DNA from: Gemmataceae bacterium
GTDB taxonomy: Bacteria > Planctomycetota > Planctomycetia > Gemmatales > Gemmataceae
Length of the DNA stretch: 32,781 nucleotides
Reading direction: 5' to 3'
Assembly (NCBI GenBank): GCA_019748295.1
Contig: JAIEPT010000086.1
Coordinates: 1 to 32,781, forward strand
The translations under genes were made by a program, and so were the position numbers. Below, piece by piece: positions 9,342 to 18,400 of this stretch. Each line of letters begins with the position of its first letter. Positions within the stretch are counted from its first letter, which is position 1. The notes below the pieces were generated by a model. The model was given only the letters and a program-made list of their open reading frames with translations, was not told where the DNA came from and did no database searches.

Positions 9342-9902
9342 TCAATCGTTGTGCATCGTGCGGAGACGGCCGCTGAGGCGAAGGATCCATTGCGCTCGCT
9401 CGAATTCGTTGAGCCAATCTTGCGTGACGAGCGAAAGCAGGTTGTCGCCGGGAACCTGGATTCCCGTCATGCAGCTTGGCCCGATTTGCGATGCGGCCAT
9501 GCGGCGATAGGTGCTGAGGGGGCGGTCTCCGAAGCGTGCCACCTCGAAGCCGTCTTCGCTGAAGAACACGACGACGGGAACGCGATTGCCGCCGTTGACC
9601 TGCAACGCTTGCTGCACGGGCGCATGCTCGTCCCGATCGATGAAGCGCAAGTCGATTACGGGGGCCAGCTCGGCGAAATGCTGGAAGATCGGGCATTGAT
9701 TGACGCAGTCGCCGCACCAGGCTCCGGCGAGGCAGAGCACATTCATCTTGCGGACGAACGACTTCAGCAGGGCCGACTGATCCGCAGTCACCTTGACCTG
9801 ATCGTAGACCGAGGCCCATCGCTGCTTGTGCGAGCCGTGGCCGTATTTGTCGAGGAACGCGCCGTAGGCGTGGCCTTGTTGGAACGAATCGAAAAGGTTC
9901 AT
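9342..9902 (-). CDS. Thioredoxin-like protein, cytoplasmic
   Basis: A 186-aa protein with a thioredoxin fold. The active-site motif is WCGDC (Cys63, Cys66) in LAGAWCGDCVNQCP. The cis-proline loop is NRVPVVVFF (Pro109), and FFSEDGFEVARFGDRP follows, as in the thioredoxin family. There is no signal peptide, so it should act in the cytoplasm. An extra cysteine four residues after the motif (Cys70) is unusual. The N-terminal 45 residues (FDSFQQGHAYGAFLDKYG) are not part of the core fold. It reads as a complete gene; the specific partner is unknown. Both flanks are repeat elements, so it is likely its own transcription unit. Confidence 0.85.
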   Translation of the reverse strand: MNLFDSFQQGHAYGAFLDKYGHGSHKQRWASVYDQVKVTADQSALLKSFVRKMNVLCLAGAWCGDCVNQCPIFQHFAELAPVIDLRFIDRDEHAPVQQALQVNGGNRVPVVVFFSEDGFEVARFGDRPLSTYRRMAASQIGPSCMTGIQVPGDNLLSLVTQDWLNEFERAQWILRLSGRLRTMHND

Positions 9903-9921
9903 CGCGTTGCTCCGAATGGAC

Positions 9922-10025
9922 TTCGTGGCGACAAGTTTATTAACTTGTCGGAATGGATTGGAGAGATTTGTTTCACACTCTCAGAGTACCTATTCCGACA
10001 AGTTAGATAAACTTGTCGCCACGAA
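9922..10025. repeat. ACAAGTT-hairpin paired element, copy 2 (104 bp)
   Basis: The terminal inverted repeats are 19 bp and perfect: 9922-9940 (TTCGTGGCGACAAGTTTAT) and 10007-10025. Each end is also internally palindromic (ACAAGTT...AACTTGT). It fills nearly the whole 130-bp spacer between the thioredoxin-like gene start and the end of the PPC-domain gene. Confidence 0.9.
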
Positions 10026-10032
10026 AGCCGGT

Positions 10033-12345
10033 TTACTTCTTCATCGCCCGCACGGTGATCGTGTTCGACGAACCCGCGAGGTTGTTCATTGCAGTAGCGG
10101 CGCCGAGGATGTCGACGTCGGTCTTCATCCCCGCTGCCGTCGCGGCGGCGGCGATTTCGATTTCCACCGCGGTCTGATCCTGCGGAATCATCGCCTTCGC
10201 CGCGGTCACGCCTTCGGGCAGATTACGGAGTTCGAGGCTGATGGGCCCCTTGTAGTTCGCCTTCCGCGCGGCGGTCACCTTCAGCTTGGCTTTGCCGCCA
10301 GGCGCCACTTCGAGGGTGGCAGGTTCCAGGGCCAGGTCGAAAGGGGCCGTCAAGATGAGCGGCACGGCAATGGTGTCGCTGGAGGCGGTTTTCGATTTCG
10401 CGTTCAGCAGCACGTAGAACTCGCCGGTCGTCGCCTTGGTTAGATCGAGAGCAATCGAGGTTTCTTTCGCGTCCTTGCCGATCGCGCCGACCTTGGGCGC
10501 GGGCACGTTCGTGGGCAACCCCTGCGGCGGATTCAGGGTGATCTCCTCGGCGAAGTCCCCCTTCTTTTCGATCTTCACTTTGATCTCGGCTTTGCCCCCC
10601 GGGATGAGATCCTTCGGTTCGACGGTCGCCGTCAACACGAAGGGGGCGGGTTCCTTGATGCCGACGCCGATGTCGGCGAGCAGATCGAAGGGCGGAAACA
10701 TGAGATCGGCGAATGCCTTCTGATAAGCGCTGCGAGCCGACGCCAACTCGGTCACGTCTTTGCCGTCGATGTTCGCTTTGGCGAGGATGCGGATCGCTGT
10801 CGGGCCCATTGGCGTGTCGGCCTTCGCTTGCAACAGCAATACGCCTGCCTTTTGGCCCGGTTTGATCTTGGCCGAGCCGCTGAGATGCGGATGCGGAACC
10901 AGCGTCAGTTCGACGGCGCCGTTGTAACCCTTGCGATTGATGGCGAACGGCGCCACGCCGACGGAGCCGGGCGACATATCGACCTTGTCGAGCGCGACGT
11001 CGATCTCGAAGGTCGCCGACGTTGGCCGCAGCGAAATGTGATACGCCTCGGCCGGCCCGCCGACGAAATTCAGATGCTGCACTTCAAGCAGGTAATCGCC
11101 GTCTTCGGGGGCAGTGAAATCGATCTTCTGATCCGCGGGCGGATTGACGGCCGGGTTCGACTTGGCGAGGTCCGCTTTCGTCTTCGGGTTCTTCACCGTC
11201 ATGTAGAGGATGGAGGGCGAATTCCACTCCATCGTCTGCCCTTCGATGGCGATCTTCTGCCCCTTCTTCGCGGCGAAGACGAAGACATCGACATCCGAAG
11301 TAGCTGAGAGCCTTCCAGTCACGCCGCCGGGGACGGCGATGCGATTCGCTTTCTCCGCTTCCTGATTCGGCTCCTGCTCGACGGCTTCGTCCACATCGGT
11401 GAGGAAGAGGGGAACGGGCCAACCGGAACCATTGGCGCCCTTGGGCGTCAGCCACAACACGGTCTTCAGCGGGTCGGCAGGAACATCGACATCCACCAAA
11501 GCCACGCCCTCGACGTTCGGCCCCGCGAAGGCGACCTTCGCCTTCGTGCCCCGCTTGGCCGCCATCGGGATCGGAACGTTCGCGAGCGGCACGTCGGCGA
11601 TGCGGAGGCGATAGGGGTAATCGGCGCCGCCGCGGCCAAGCACATCGCGCACTTCAATCAGATACTCGCCGGCTTGCTTGAAGACATAGGTGAGCCGGGC
11701 ATCGGTCTGCGCCCCCGGCGAATCGTTGTCGAACGCCACCTCGCGGAACGGCTTGGCCGAATAGATCGCAATCTGCGGATCGATCGGCGAACCCAACCTT
11801 CTTCCAACGATTTCGAAACTCAGTTTCTGCCCGGCCGTCGCGCTGACTTTGTACCAGTCGCTTTTTTCGGCATCCGTCTTCCCAGCGATCACGCAGGGCG
11901 CTGCGACAGCTTGCGGCGTTGTCTTGTCGTTGTTTTTCCCTTCAGCCTCGAGCACCTGAGGCAGATCGTCGACGCAGACGATGCGAACATTCGATGACCC
12001 CGCATGGTTGCCTACGCGGATCGTCTGGTAGCCGATGGGTGCGTTGGGCGGCAGCGTCCACCTTACTTTGACTGCGGTTTCGGTCTTCCCTTCTTCGACG
12101 ATGCTGATCTGCCCGCCGATGCTCGACCAAGCTCCCGTAAGTTGGCCTAGGTTCGATCCTGTGAGATTCAATTCGATTGCGGCGCCCGGTTTGCCTCCCA
12201 TCGCTATGGCCGCAACTACGGGAACTCCCGGAGGCGGAGCGGGCGGGGTCGTCTTTTTCTTCTGCGACCAACTCGCTTCCGGGATCATGCCTATGAATGC
12301 TGCGGCGAGCGAAAAGCAGGCGAGAAGGCGTGAAAACCTGTTCAT
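10033..12345 (-). CDS. Secreted PPC-domain protein
   Basis: A 770-aa exported protein. Residues 1-27 form a signal peptide, followed by a lysine/proline-rich stretch (KKKTTPPAPPPGVP). An IPT-like or beta-sandwich region (about 40-125) precedes a PPC (bacterial pre-peptidase C-terminal) domain at about 130-250, with the typical DWYKVSATAGQKLSFEI ... YLIEVRDV pattern. A second PPC-like unit follows at about 330-450 (DVDVFVFAAKKGQKIAIE ... DYLLEVQHL). The C-terminal part (450-770) looks like repeated beta-sandwich domains (GKAEIKVKIEKKGDF; GKAKLKVTAARKANY). No peptidase catalytic motif is visible. Planctomycetes encode many such stand-alone PPC proteins of unknown role, probably surface or periplasmic. 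No strong ribosome-binding site is visible. Confidence 0.85.
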   Translation of the reverse strand: MNRFSRLLACFSLAAAFIGMIPEASWSQKKKTTPPAPPPGVPVVAAIAMGGKPGAAIELNLTGSNLGQLTGAWSSIGGQISIVEEGKTETAVKVRWTLPPNAPIGYQTIRVGNHAGSSNVRIVCVDDLPQVLEAEGKNNDKTTPQAVAAPCVIAGKTDAEKSDWYKVSATAGQKLSFEIVGRRLGSPIDPQIAIYSAKPFREVAFDNDSPGAQTDARLTYVFKQAGEYLIEVRDVLGRGGADYPYRLRIADVPLANVPIPMAAKRGTKAKVAFAGPNVEGVALVDVDVPADPLKTVLWLTPKGANGSGWPVPLFLTDVDEAVEQEPNQEAEKANRIAVPGGVTGRLSATSDVDVFVFAAKKGQKIAIEGQTMEWNSPSILYMTVKNPKTKADLAKSNPAVNPPADQKIDFTAPEDGDYLLEVQHLNFVGGPAEAYHISLRPTSATFEIDVALDKVDMSPGSVGVAPFAINRKGYNGAVELTLVPHPHLSGSAKIKPGQKAGVLLLQAKADTPMGPTAIRILAKANIDGKDVTELASARSAYQKAFADLMFPPFDLLADIGVGIKEPAPFVLTATVEPKDLIPGGKAEIKVKIEKKGDFAEEITLNPPQGLPTNVPAPKVGAIGKDAKETSIALDLTKATTGEFYVLLNAKSKTASSDTIAVPLILTAPFDLALEPATLEVAPGGKAKLKVTAARKANYKGPISLELRNLPEGVTAAKAMIPQDQTAVEIEIAAAATAAGMKTDVDILGAATAMNNLAGSSNTITVRAMKK

Positions 12346-12590
12346 GCGTGGTCTCGATGACGGCAGGCGGAGGGAACGGAATATCGGGCAGGCACGTCAT
12401 ACTAGAGGAGCGTTTCGCGCGAGAACAGCAAAAAACTCGTGACGCATCAGCGGCGAACCACGTTGCGCTCTGTCCCGAAAAAATCGAACGTGGCGATCCC
12501 CGCACCTTCGCTTATCGCAAGCTATAGTTGGGTTGGACTGGTCAGACCGACTCGCGGCCTACACGGTCCGAGCCCGACGGAGGATGGCGA

Positions 12591-14147
12591 GTGAAACGGC
12601 GCATTCGACTGCGCGGCGTCGGCGGCGACGTCGAAGGAAAGATCTGGGAATCCGACACGCTTATGCGAGCCGGGCGCCTGGCGACCCTCGAAATCGTGCT
12701 CGACGACAGTTCCGTCAGCCGACGGCACGCCGAAGTGCGCCCGGCCCCCACCGGCTGGCGGCTCCGCGACCTGGGCAGCACCAACGGCACCTGCCTCAAC
12801 GGCACCCGCCTCGGCCCAGGCGAGTTCCCGCTCCGCGTCCACGACGTCATCCGCTGCGGCAATCTCACCTTCGTCGTCGATCTGATCCAAGAAGCGAAGT
12901 CCGAAGACGACACGCAAACCAACGGCGGCGACAACCTGCTCGTTCAGGCTATCCATAACGCCACTTGGGAAGATGCCTTAGCCGGACTCGCGTTCGACCG
13001 CAATCGCAGCCCGCGCCCCGGCGAACAGCTGTTGGCCCTGCTTCGCGCGGGCCATCACCTCGTTCACCTGGAAAGCGAAGAAGAGCTGCTCCACACGATT
13101 CTCAACGATGCCGTCAGCACGCTCGACGCCCAGCGCGGCGCCATCGTCCTCGCCGACGGCCCCAACGGCCCGCTCCGCCTTCGTGCTCTCGCCTCCGGCC
13201 ACAGCCAAATTCCGAGCCGGCCGGGGTTCAGCCAAAATCTCGCGCAGCGGTCGTTCTTCCGCGGCGAATCGATCCTCTGCACCAGCGTGGACGAAGACCC
13301 CGAACTGGTCGGCGCCCGTTCGATTGCCGAAGGCACGATGGCGTCCGTCCTGTGCATCCTCTTGCGGACGCCGCGCAAACGCCTTGGCGTGCTCCACCTG
13401 GATCGCGGCCCCATGCAGGCGCCGTTCACCAAGGATGAACTGCACCTCGCCGATGCGATGGCCGCCCATGTGTCGGCCGGCATCGAAAGCGCCCAGCTGC
13501 TTCGCAAGCAACGGGAACTGTTCTACGCCACCGTGACGATGCTCGCCCAGGCCGTCGAGCTTCGCGATCAATACACCGGCGGCCATACCGCTCGCGTGAC
13601 CGAATACGCGCACATGCTCGGCCAGCAGCTCGATGTTTCGCCCGAAGACCTGCACCTGATCCGCATCGGCACGCCGCTTCACGACATCGGCAAGATCGGC
13701 ATCGACGACGAGATCCTTCGCAAGACGACGAAGCTGACCGACAGCGAATTCGAGATCATGAAGACGCACACGACGAAGGGCGCCAAAATCCTTGAGCAGG
13801 TCGGCGACCTTCTTCAAGTGGTGCCGATCGTCCGCTCGCATCACGAGCGTTGGGATGGCCGCGGCTATCCGGACGCCCTCGCCGGCGAAGACATCCCGCG
13901 CCTCGCCCGCATCGTGGCCGTGGCGGATGCGTTCGACGCGATGACTTCCGATCGGCCCTATCGCAAGGGCATGCCGCCCGACCAGGCGTTCGCGGAAGTG
14001 GAGAAGATGGCCGGAAAGCAATTCGACCCCGAATGCGCCGCCGCGTTCCTTCGCATCCGTCAGCGGATCGTGCAAGAGATGCAGTCGGAGACGAAAAAGA
14101 TCGGCATCGGCAACCTCGCCACCTTGCGTCTCGCCGCCACGACGTAA
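12591..14147 (+). CDS. FHA-GAF-HD-GYP signalling protein (putative c-di-GMP phosphodiesterase)
   Basis: A 518-aa three-domain protein. The GTG at 12591 is chosen because GGAGG lies 7 nt upstream; a longer frame from an ATG at 12528 has no such site. The FHA domain (about 5-100) has SSVSRRHAE and the phosphothreonine-binding LGSTNGT. A GAF domain follows (about 165-305, QRGAIVLADGPNG ... LGVLHLDRGP). The HD-GYP domain (about 325-505) has GGHTARV, HDIGKIGI (His364-Asp365) and HHERWDGRGYP, all expected metal ligands plus the GYP motif, so it should be able to hydrolyse c-di-GMP. There are no membrane segments. The architecture links Ser/Thr phosphorylation (FHA) to second-messenger turnover. It is divergent from the PPC gene, with 245 bp between them. 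Confidence 0.93.
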   Translation: MKRRIRLRGVGGDVEGKIWESDTLMRAGRLATLEIVLDDSSVSRRHAEVRPAPTGWRLRDLGSTNGTCLNGTRLGPGEFPLRVHDVIRCGNLTFVVDLIQEAKSEDDTQTNGGDNLLVQAIHNATWEDALAGLAFDRNRSPRPGEQLLALLRAGHHLVHLESEEELLHTILNDAVSTLDAQRGAIVLADGPNGPLRLRALASGHSQIPSRPGFSQNLAQRSFFRGESILCTSVDEDPELVGARSIAEGTMASVLCILLRTPRKRLGVLHLDRGPMQAPFTKDELHLADAMAAHVSAGIESAQLLRKQRELFYATVTMLAQAVELRDQYTGGHTARVTEYAHMLGQQLDVSPEDLHLIRIGTPLHDIGKIGIDDEILRKTTKLTDSEFEIMKTHTTKGAKILEQVGDLLQVVPIVRSHHERWDGRGYPDALAGEDIPRLARIVAVADAFDAMTSDRPYRKGMPPDQAFAEVEKMAGKQFDPECAAAFLRIRQRIVQEMQSETKKIGIGNLATLRLAATT

Positions 14148-14162
14148 TCTCTTTAACCTATC

Positions 14163-14290
14163 TGGGAGGGCGAGGCTCCTGCCGAGCCGCACGGTGAAAA
14201 CCCGCAAAAAACTTGAGGTTTCAGGGCTTGCTCCGACAGTTGCTCACCTCAGTGGTACAAAGCGGAGGCCTCGCCCGCCTCGCCCTCCCA
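14163..14290. repeat. Inverted repeat between the HD-GYP gene and ruvX
   Basis: Arms 14163-14176 (TGGGAGGGCGAGGC) and 14277-14290 are perfect 14-bp reverse complements. The inner sequence next to the left arm (TCCTGCCGAGCC) gives a second small hairpin. It lies between two convergent genes, where a bidirectional terminator would be expected, but no T-tract is present. Confidence 0.75.
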
Positions 14291-14311
14291 AACCGCGGAT
14301 TGATTCACTTC

Positions 14312-14761
14312 TCAAAGCGGCCCCGCGGGGTCTTCCTTCGGGCATCTCGCGTCGATGTACGTCTGCAGCAAAATCTGAGCGGCGATCTGGTCGCGGCGAT
14401 CCTTGCGTTTCTTATGCGTCAATCCCGCAGCCCACAGATGCGATTCCGCTTCCACTGAAGTGAACCGCTCGTCATAAAGAGCGACCGGCAAACCGGTCCA
14501 TTGGCGTACCAGTTCCGCGAACGCGCGGACCTTCTTCGCCTGCTCCCCCTCCGCGCCATTCAGATGCACTGGCAATCCCAGCAGGATTTCGCCGATCTCC
14601 TGTTCCTCCACAATCCGCTTCAGAAATCGTTCGTCCGAGGCCAAATCCTTGCGGACGTACGTCATCAGCGGCGAGGAGATGCGGCGGTCCGGATCGCTGA
14701 CGGCGAGCCCGAGCCGCACTTTGCCGTGATCGAGCGACAGGATGCGCGTCCGCGGTTTCAT
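14312..14761 (-). CDS. ruvX: RuvX/YqgF-family Holliday-junction resolvase / rRNA maturation nuclease
   Basis: A 149-aa protein with the RNase H-like YqgF fold. Family motifs appear in order: LSLDHGKVRLGLAVSD (catalytic Asp11), LLGLPVHLNG, LYDERFTSVEA and DRRDQIAAQILLQTYID with the C-terminal acidic residue. Length is standard (about 140-150). The family is linked to Holliday-junction resolution and to 16S rRNA 5'-end processing. The start at 14761 overlaps the manC stop as ATGA, so translation is probably coupled. A longer in-frame extension to 15010 only shadows manC. Confidence 0.93.
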   Translation of the reverse strand: MKPRTRILSLDHGKVRLGLAVSDPDRRISSPLMTYVRKDLASDERFLKRIVEEQEIGEILLGLPVHLNGAEGEQAKKVRAFAELVRQWTGLPVALYDERFTSVEAESHLWAAGLTHKKRKDRRDQIAAQILLQTYIDARCPKEDPAGPL

Positions 14762-15837
14762 CGATACTTCTCCAGGCCGCGCTGCTTGAGAAGATCGACA
14801 AGATTCTTGATCGCCCCCTCCTGCGAACGATCGGCCACCAGCACCGCATCGCCATCCTGGATGATGAGCAGATCCTTCACGCCGACCGTGGCGATGAGTT
14901 TGCCCGCATCGCCGACGATGACGCAGCGCGCGGTATCGATGCCGCAATGCAGCGCCTGCACGGTGTTGCCGTCGGCATCCTGGGCCTGCATCCGTTCGAG
15001 CGCGAGCCACGAGCCGACATCGTCCCAGCGATAGGGCGCCTGCACGACAAGGACGCTCGGGGCCTTTTCCATCACGGCGTAATCAATGCTGATCTTCGGC
15101 ATCGCCTCGTACTCTCGGCGAAGCACCTTGAGGCGATGCGGGCTGTTCCACGATTCGGCAATCGTCTGGGCCGCCTGACGGATGGCGGGTTGATTCGCAC
15201 GCAATGCATCGAGAATCGTGCGGACTTTCCAGACGAAGATGCCGGCATTCCAGAAGTATTCGCCGCCGGCGAGCATCTGCTGCGCGGTGTCGAAGTTCGG
15301 CTTCTCGCGAAACGCCTTCACGCGGAATACGGTCGTGTTCTGCCGAACGCCCAGTTCCTCGCCGCGATGGATGTAGCCGTAGCCCGTTGCGGGAAACGTC
15401 GGCGGGATGCCGAGCGTGATGAGGGAACTCGGATGCTCCTCCGCCATCTGCACCGCAACCTGCAATGTGCGGCGAAACAGTTGAGCAGGTTCGATCACAT
15501 GGTCCGCGGGGAGTACCGCCATGGTGGCGTCGGGATCGCTTCGAGCGATGAGGGCGGCCGCCAGCGCGATGCACCCGGCAGTATCGCGGCCCATCGGCTC
15601 GCCGACGATGTTGTCGCCGGGAATCGCGGGAAGCTGTTTGGCGCATTCCTCATGATGCACCGCGGCGGTGAGGATCCAGGTCCGCTGCGGTTCGACCATC
15701 GCTTCGATCCGCTCGAGCGTCTGCTGCAGGAGCGTGCTTTCGCCGACCAGCGACAGGAATTGCTTCGGCTTCTTCTGCCGACTCCGCGGCCAAAACCGCG
15801 TCCCCCCGCCCCCGGCCATGATCATCGCATGCAGCAT
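14758..15837 (-). CDS. manC: Mannose-1-phosphate guanylyltransferase
   Basis: A 359-aa nucleotidyltransferase making GDP-mannose from mannose-1-phosphate and GTP. The pyrophosphorylase signature is MAGGGGTRFWPRSRQKKPKQF near the N-terminus (residues 7 onward, one residue more than shown here would leave the motif). Also present are the FREKPNF sugar-binding lysine motif, YFWNAGIFVWK and YRWDDVGSW. The length matches the single-domain type without the C-terminal phosphomannose isomerase domain. The ATG at 15837 has GAGGAG 5-6 nt upstream; the longer frame to 15987 is rejected. GDP-mannose feeds glycosylation or exopolysaccharide. ruvX follows with a 4-bp overlap. The short gap to the divergent MBL gene must hold both promoters. 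Confidence 0.94.
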   Translation of the reverse strand: MLHAMIMAGGGGTRFWPRSRQKKPKQFLSLVGESTLLQQTLERIEAMVEPQRTWILTAAVHHEECAKQLPAIPGDNIVGEPMGRDTAGCIALAAALIARSDPDATMAVLPADHVIEPAQLFRRTLQVAVQMAEEHPSSLITLGIPPTFPATGYGYIHRGEELGVRQNTTVFRVKAFREKPNFDTAQQMLAGGEYFWNAGIFVWKVRTILDALRANQPAIRQAAQTIAESWNSPHRLKVLRREYEAMPKISIDYAVMEKAPSVLVVQAPYRWDDVGSWLALERMQAQDADGNTVQALHCGIDTARCVIVGDAGKLIATVGVKDLLIIQDGDAVLVADRSQEGAIKNLVDLLKQRGLEKYR

Positions 15838-15942
15838 CTTGGTCTCCTCGATGGTATTCGTCGATTGTAGGACATGGCCGATGGCGGACGACGCCGCTAT
15901 GTCATTGCTCGCACGTCCCGTCGTTCTCCGTGGAGTCGAATC

Positions 15943-17343
15943 ATGCCGACGCCTGCTCCCAAGGTCACGTTCTGGGGCGCCGCCCACACCGTCACTGGAT
16001 CAATGCACCTCGTCGAAGCGAACGGCCTTCGCATCCTCCTCGACGTCGGACTATTTCAAGGACGCCGAGCCGAGGCGCGCGAGCGAAACTCCTCGTTTCC
16101 GTTCGAGCCGAGCAGCATCGACGCGGTGTTGATCAGTCATGCCCACATCGACCACATCGGCAACTTGCCGCATCTGGTGAACGCGGGCTTCGAAGGGCCG
16201 ATCTTCTGCACGCCGGCCACGCGCGATCTCATGTCGGTCATGCTGGAAGACGCGGCCAAAATTCAGGAGGAAGACGCCGCCTACCTTAATCGCAAACGCC
16301 ACGGCGAACCGCTAATCGTGCCGCTCTACCAACGCCGGGATGTCGTCCGCACCATGCGGCTTGTGCAGTCGGTCCCGTATCGCCGCAAAGCGGACATCCA
16401 ACATCGCATCGAGTTCGAGTTTCGCGACGCGGGCCATTTGCTTGGCTCCGCGATGATCCATCTCCGCATCCCAGGCGCGACGGGCGACAAGACGATCACC
16501 TTCACCGGCGATCTCGGCCGACGCAAGCAGCCGATCCTTCGCGATCCCGCTCAGGTGCCCGCGGCCGATTTGCTCATCTCCGAAAGCACCTACGGAGGCC
16601 GCGATCATCCGCCAATCGAACTATTGGCCGACGATCTGCTCGACGTGATTCGCCGAACGTTCGACCGCGGCGGAAAAGTGATGGTCCCCGCGTTCAGCCT
16701 GGGCCGAACGCAGAATCTCCTCTATTTCCTGCATGGCTTGATCGCCGAGGGGAAACTGGGCCGCATCCCGATCTTCGTGGACAGTCCGCTGGCGATGCGC
16801 GCGACCGAGGTCTATCGCCTGCATCCCGAATGCTACGACGAAGAAACTTCGATGCTGCTGGCCGACGACCCGAATCTTTTCGGCCATGAGCTGGTGCGCT
16901 ACGTCCGCGATGCGGAAGAGAGCAAGGCTTTGAATGGTCGCAAAGACTCGTGCGTCGTGATCGCCGCGAGCGGCATGTGCGAGTCGGGGCGCATCCTGCA
17001 TCATCTGAAGCACAACATCAGCGACCCGAAGAACAGCGTTCTCATCATCGGCTACCAGGCTCCCAACACGCTGGGCCGTCGGCTCGTGGAGAAACGTCCG
17101 GAGGTGCGAATCCACGACCGAATGGTCCCGCTCAATGCCGAAGTCGCGGTGCTCAACGGCTTTTCGAGCCACGCCGATCGTCATGATTTCGACGACTTTC
17201 TCGGCCCCATTGCAGGCGACGTCGGCAAAGTGCGCCTGGTGCACGGCGAAGCGGATCAGGCGACGGCGCTCGCGGAAGTGCTCAAGCGAAAAGGCTTCCG
17301 AGATATTGCTTACCCCGACCGCGGCGACACGACTGACGTATGA
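15943..17343 (+). CDS. Beta-CASP metallo-beta-lactamase, RNA-processing nuclease family
   Basis: A 466-aa protein of the MBL-fold beta-CASP group (CPSF73/YSH1-like exonuclease or endonuclease). The zinc ligands are HAHIDH (66-71), the AGHLLGSAM histidine, TGDLGR aspartate and the late FSSHADRHD histidine. Beta-CASP motifs follow: ESTYGGRDH, VPAFSLGRTQ, VDSPLA and AASGMCESGRILHHL. All catalytic residues appear intact. The ATG at 15943 is preceded by GGAG at about 7 nt; an upstream in-frame ATG at 15874 lies in the divergent promoter region and is less likely. Bacterial members are presumed RNA nucleases. It stands alone on the plus strand. Confidence 0.92.
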   Translation: MPTPAPKVTFWGAAHTVTGSMHLVEANGLRILLDVGLFQGRRAEARERNSSFPFEPSSIDAVLISHAHIDHIGNLPHLVNAGFEGPIFCTPATRDLMSVMLEDAAKIQEEDAAYLNRKRHGEPLIVPLYQRRDVVRTMRLVQSVPYRRKADIQHRIEFEFRDAGHLLGSAMIHLRIPGATGDKTITFTGDLGRRKQPILRDPAQVPAADLLISESTYGGRDHPPIELLADDLLDVIRRTFDRGGKVMVPAFSLGRTQNLLYFLHGLIAEGKLGRIPIFVDSPLAMRATEVYRLHPECYDEETSMLLADDPNLFGHELVRYVRDAEESKALNGRKDSCVVIAASGMCESGRILHHLKHNISDPKNSVLIIGYQAPNTLGRRLVEKRPEVRIHDRMVPLNAEVAVLNGFSSHADRHDFDDFLGPIAGDVGKVRLVHGEADQATALAEVLKRKGFRDIAYPDRGDTTDV

Positions 17344-17749
17344 ACCGAACCAAGTCCGGAAGAAGATGAACTACGGATGACACGGAGAACACGAATCACA
17401 AGACAAAGATGGGCTGTTGCCATCTGTGTTCTCCGTGTCAACCGTGGTTGAAACCCGTTCCCGCCACTGAACGAAACCGAGTTCTCGCCATCGCGCACCT
17501 CGGCGCCGGTTTTCGACGCCGTTTTGCTCGGCTTAGCTCGGCTTTGCTCGGCTTAGATTCGGCCGCATCCCATGTGCATAGATGTGCAGACACGAGCATG
17601 GGCGGAGCCGGTAGTCTCCGTTGTAGGTTTGCTGGAACCGTTAAACCTACAGTTGGCGTTCCATGCGTTCCACCACGTGCCATCGTGCCACCCAAACAGA
17701 GTGCCATCCAGATTGGCATGCTCTGCGTCGCCAGCCCGGTTCAACGCAC
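17344..17749. other. Gene-free spacer with small inverted and tandem repeats
   Basis: I see no supportable gene. The spacer holds a 14-bp inverted repeat (17379-17392 with 17426-17439, GACACGGAGAACAC), a short tandem array of GCTCGGCTT-type units (about 17524-17556), and a 9-bp stem hairpin (17622-17630 with 17643-17651, TGTAGGTTT). The last 100 bp before the cysC stop carries another imperfect hairpin around GTGCCATCC...GGCATGC (about 17700-17722). These lie between convergent genes and could end transcription. Confidence 0.6.
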
Positions 17750-18373
17750 TTACAGAATTCCTCGCTGCTCCAGATATCCAATAAGCTGGAGAGCCGCGTC
17801 CTGGGGCGACGTTGCGGATGCGTCCACGCGGACTTCCGGGTTCACCGGCGCCTCGTAGGGATCGTCGATGCCGGTGAATCCAAGCCCCTGGCCGGATGCC
17901 ACGGCGGCGCGAGCCTTCTTGTAAAGCCCCTTCGGGTCGCGCGATTCGCAGGTTTCGATCGGCGTGTTGCAGTAGACCTCGATGAACGGCAGTTTGCCCG
18001 TTTCATGCAGCTTGCGAACAGCGTCCCGATCCTTGCGATAGGGGCTGATGAAGCTGGCAAGCGTGATGACGCCGGAGTCGGCAAACAGCTTCGTCACCTC
18101 GCCGATACGGCGAATGTTCTCCTCCCGGTCGGCCGCGGCGAACCCCAGGTTCTTGTTCAGGCCATAGCGAATGTTGTCGCCGTCGAGCACGTAGGCATGT
18201 TTGCCCCTCTGAATGAGGGCGTGCTCCAATGTGTAGGCGAGCGTGCTCTTGCCGGAGCCGGAAAGGCCCGTGAACCAGAGCGTGCATCCCTTCTGCTTCA
18301 ATCGCGCCTCGCGCTCTTCTCGCGAAACATGCCCTTCGTGCCAGGTGATGTTGGTTGCTTTGGAATCGACCAT
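17750..18373 (-). CDS. cysC: Adenylylsulfate (APS) kinase
   Basis: A 207-aa P-loop kinase converting APS to PAPS with ATP. Walker A is GLSGSGKST (36-44), and the APS-kinase signature DGDNIRYGLN (64-73) follows, then LGFAAADREENIRRIGEV and FISPYRKDRD. The length fits the stand-alone CysC, not a CysN-CysC fusion. The ATG at 18373 has GAGGAG 7 nt upstream; the frame extension upstream translates AT-rich repeats and is not coding. No cysD, cysN or sulfotransferase gene is adjacent, so the use of PAPS (reduction or sulfation) cannot be told. It is divergent from fabI with 171 bp between. Confidence 0.95.
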   Translation of the reverse strand: MVDSKATNITWHEGHVSREEREARLKQKGCTLWFTGLSGSGKSTLAYTLEHALIQRGKHAYVLDGDNIRYGLNKNLGFAAADREENIRRIGEVTKLFADSGVITLASFISPYRKDRDAVRKLHETGKLPFIEVYCNTPIETCESRDPKGLYKKARAAVASGQGLGFTGIDDPYEAPVNPEVRVDASATSPQDAALQLIGYLEQRGIL

Positions 18374-18400
18374 GATTTTCTCCTCGCGGAGCATTCTACC

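Noticed and set aside
12978..14207. 409-aa open frame antisense to the FHA-GAF-HD-GYP gene
   Set aside because: Antisense shadow; the plus strand has three intact domains with catalytic motifs.
14762..15010. N-terminal extension of ruvX
   Set aside because: It overlaps manC in another frame; the ATGA overlap start at 14761 fits the family N-terminus.
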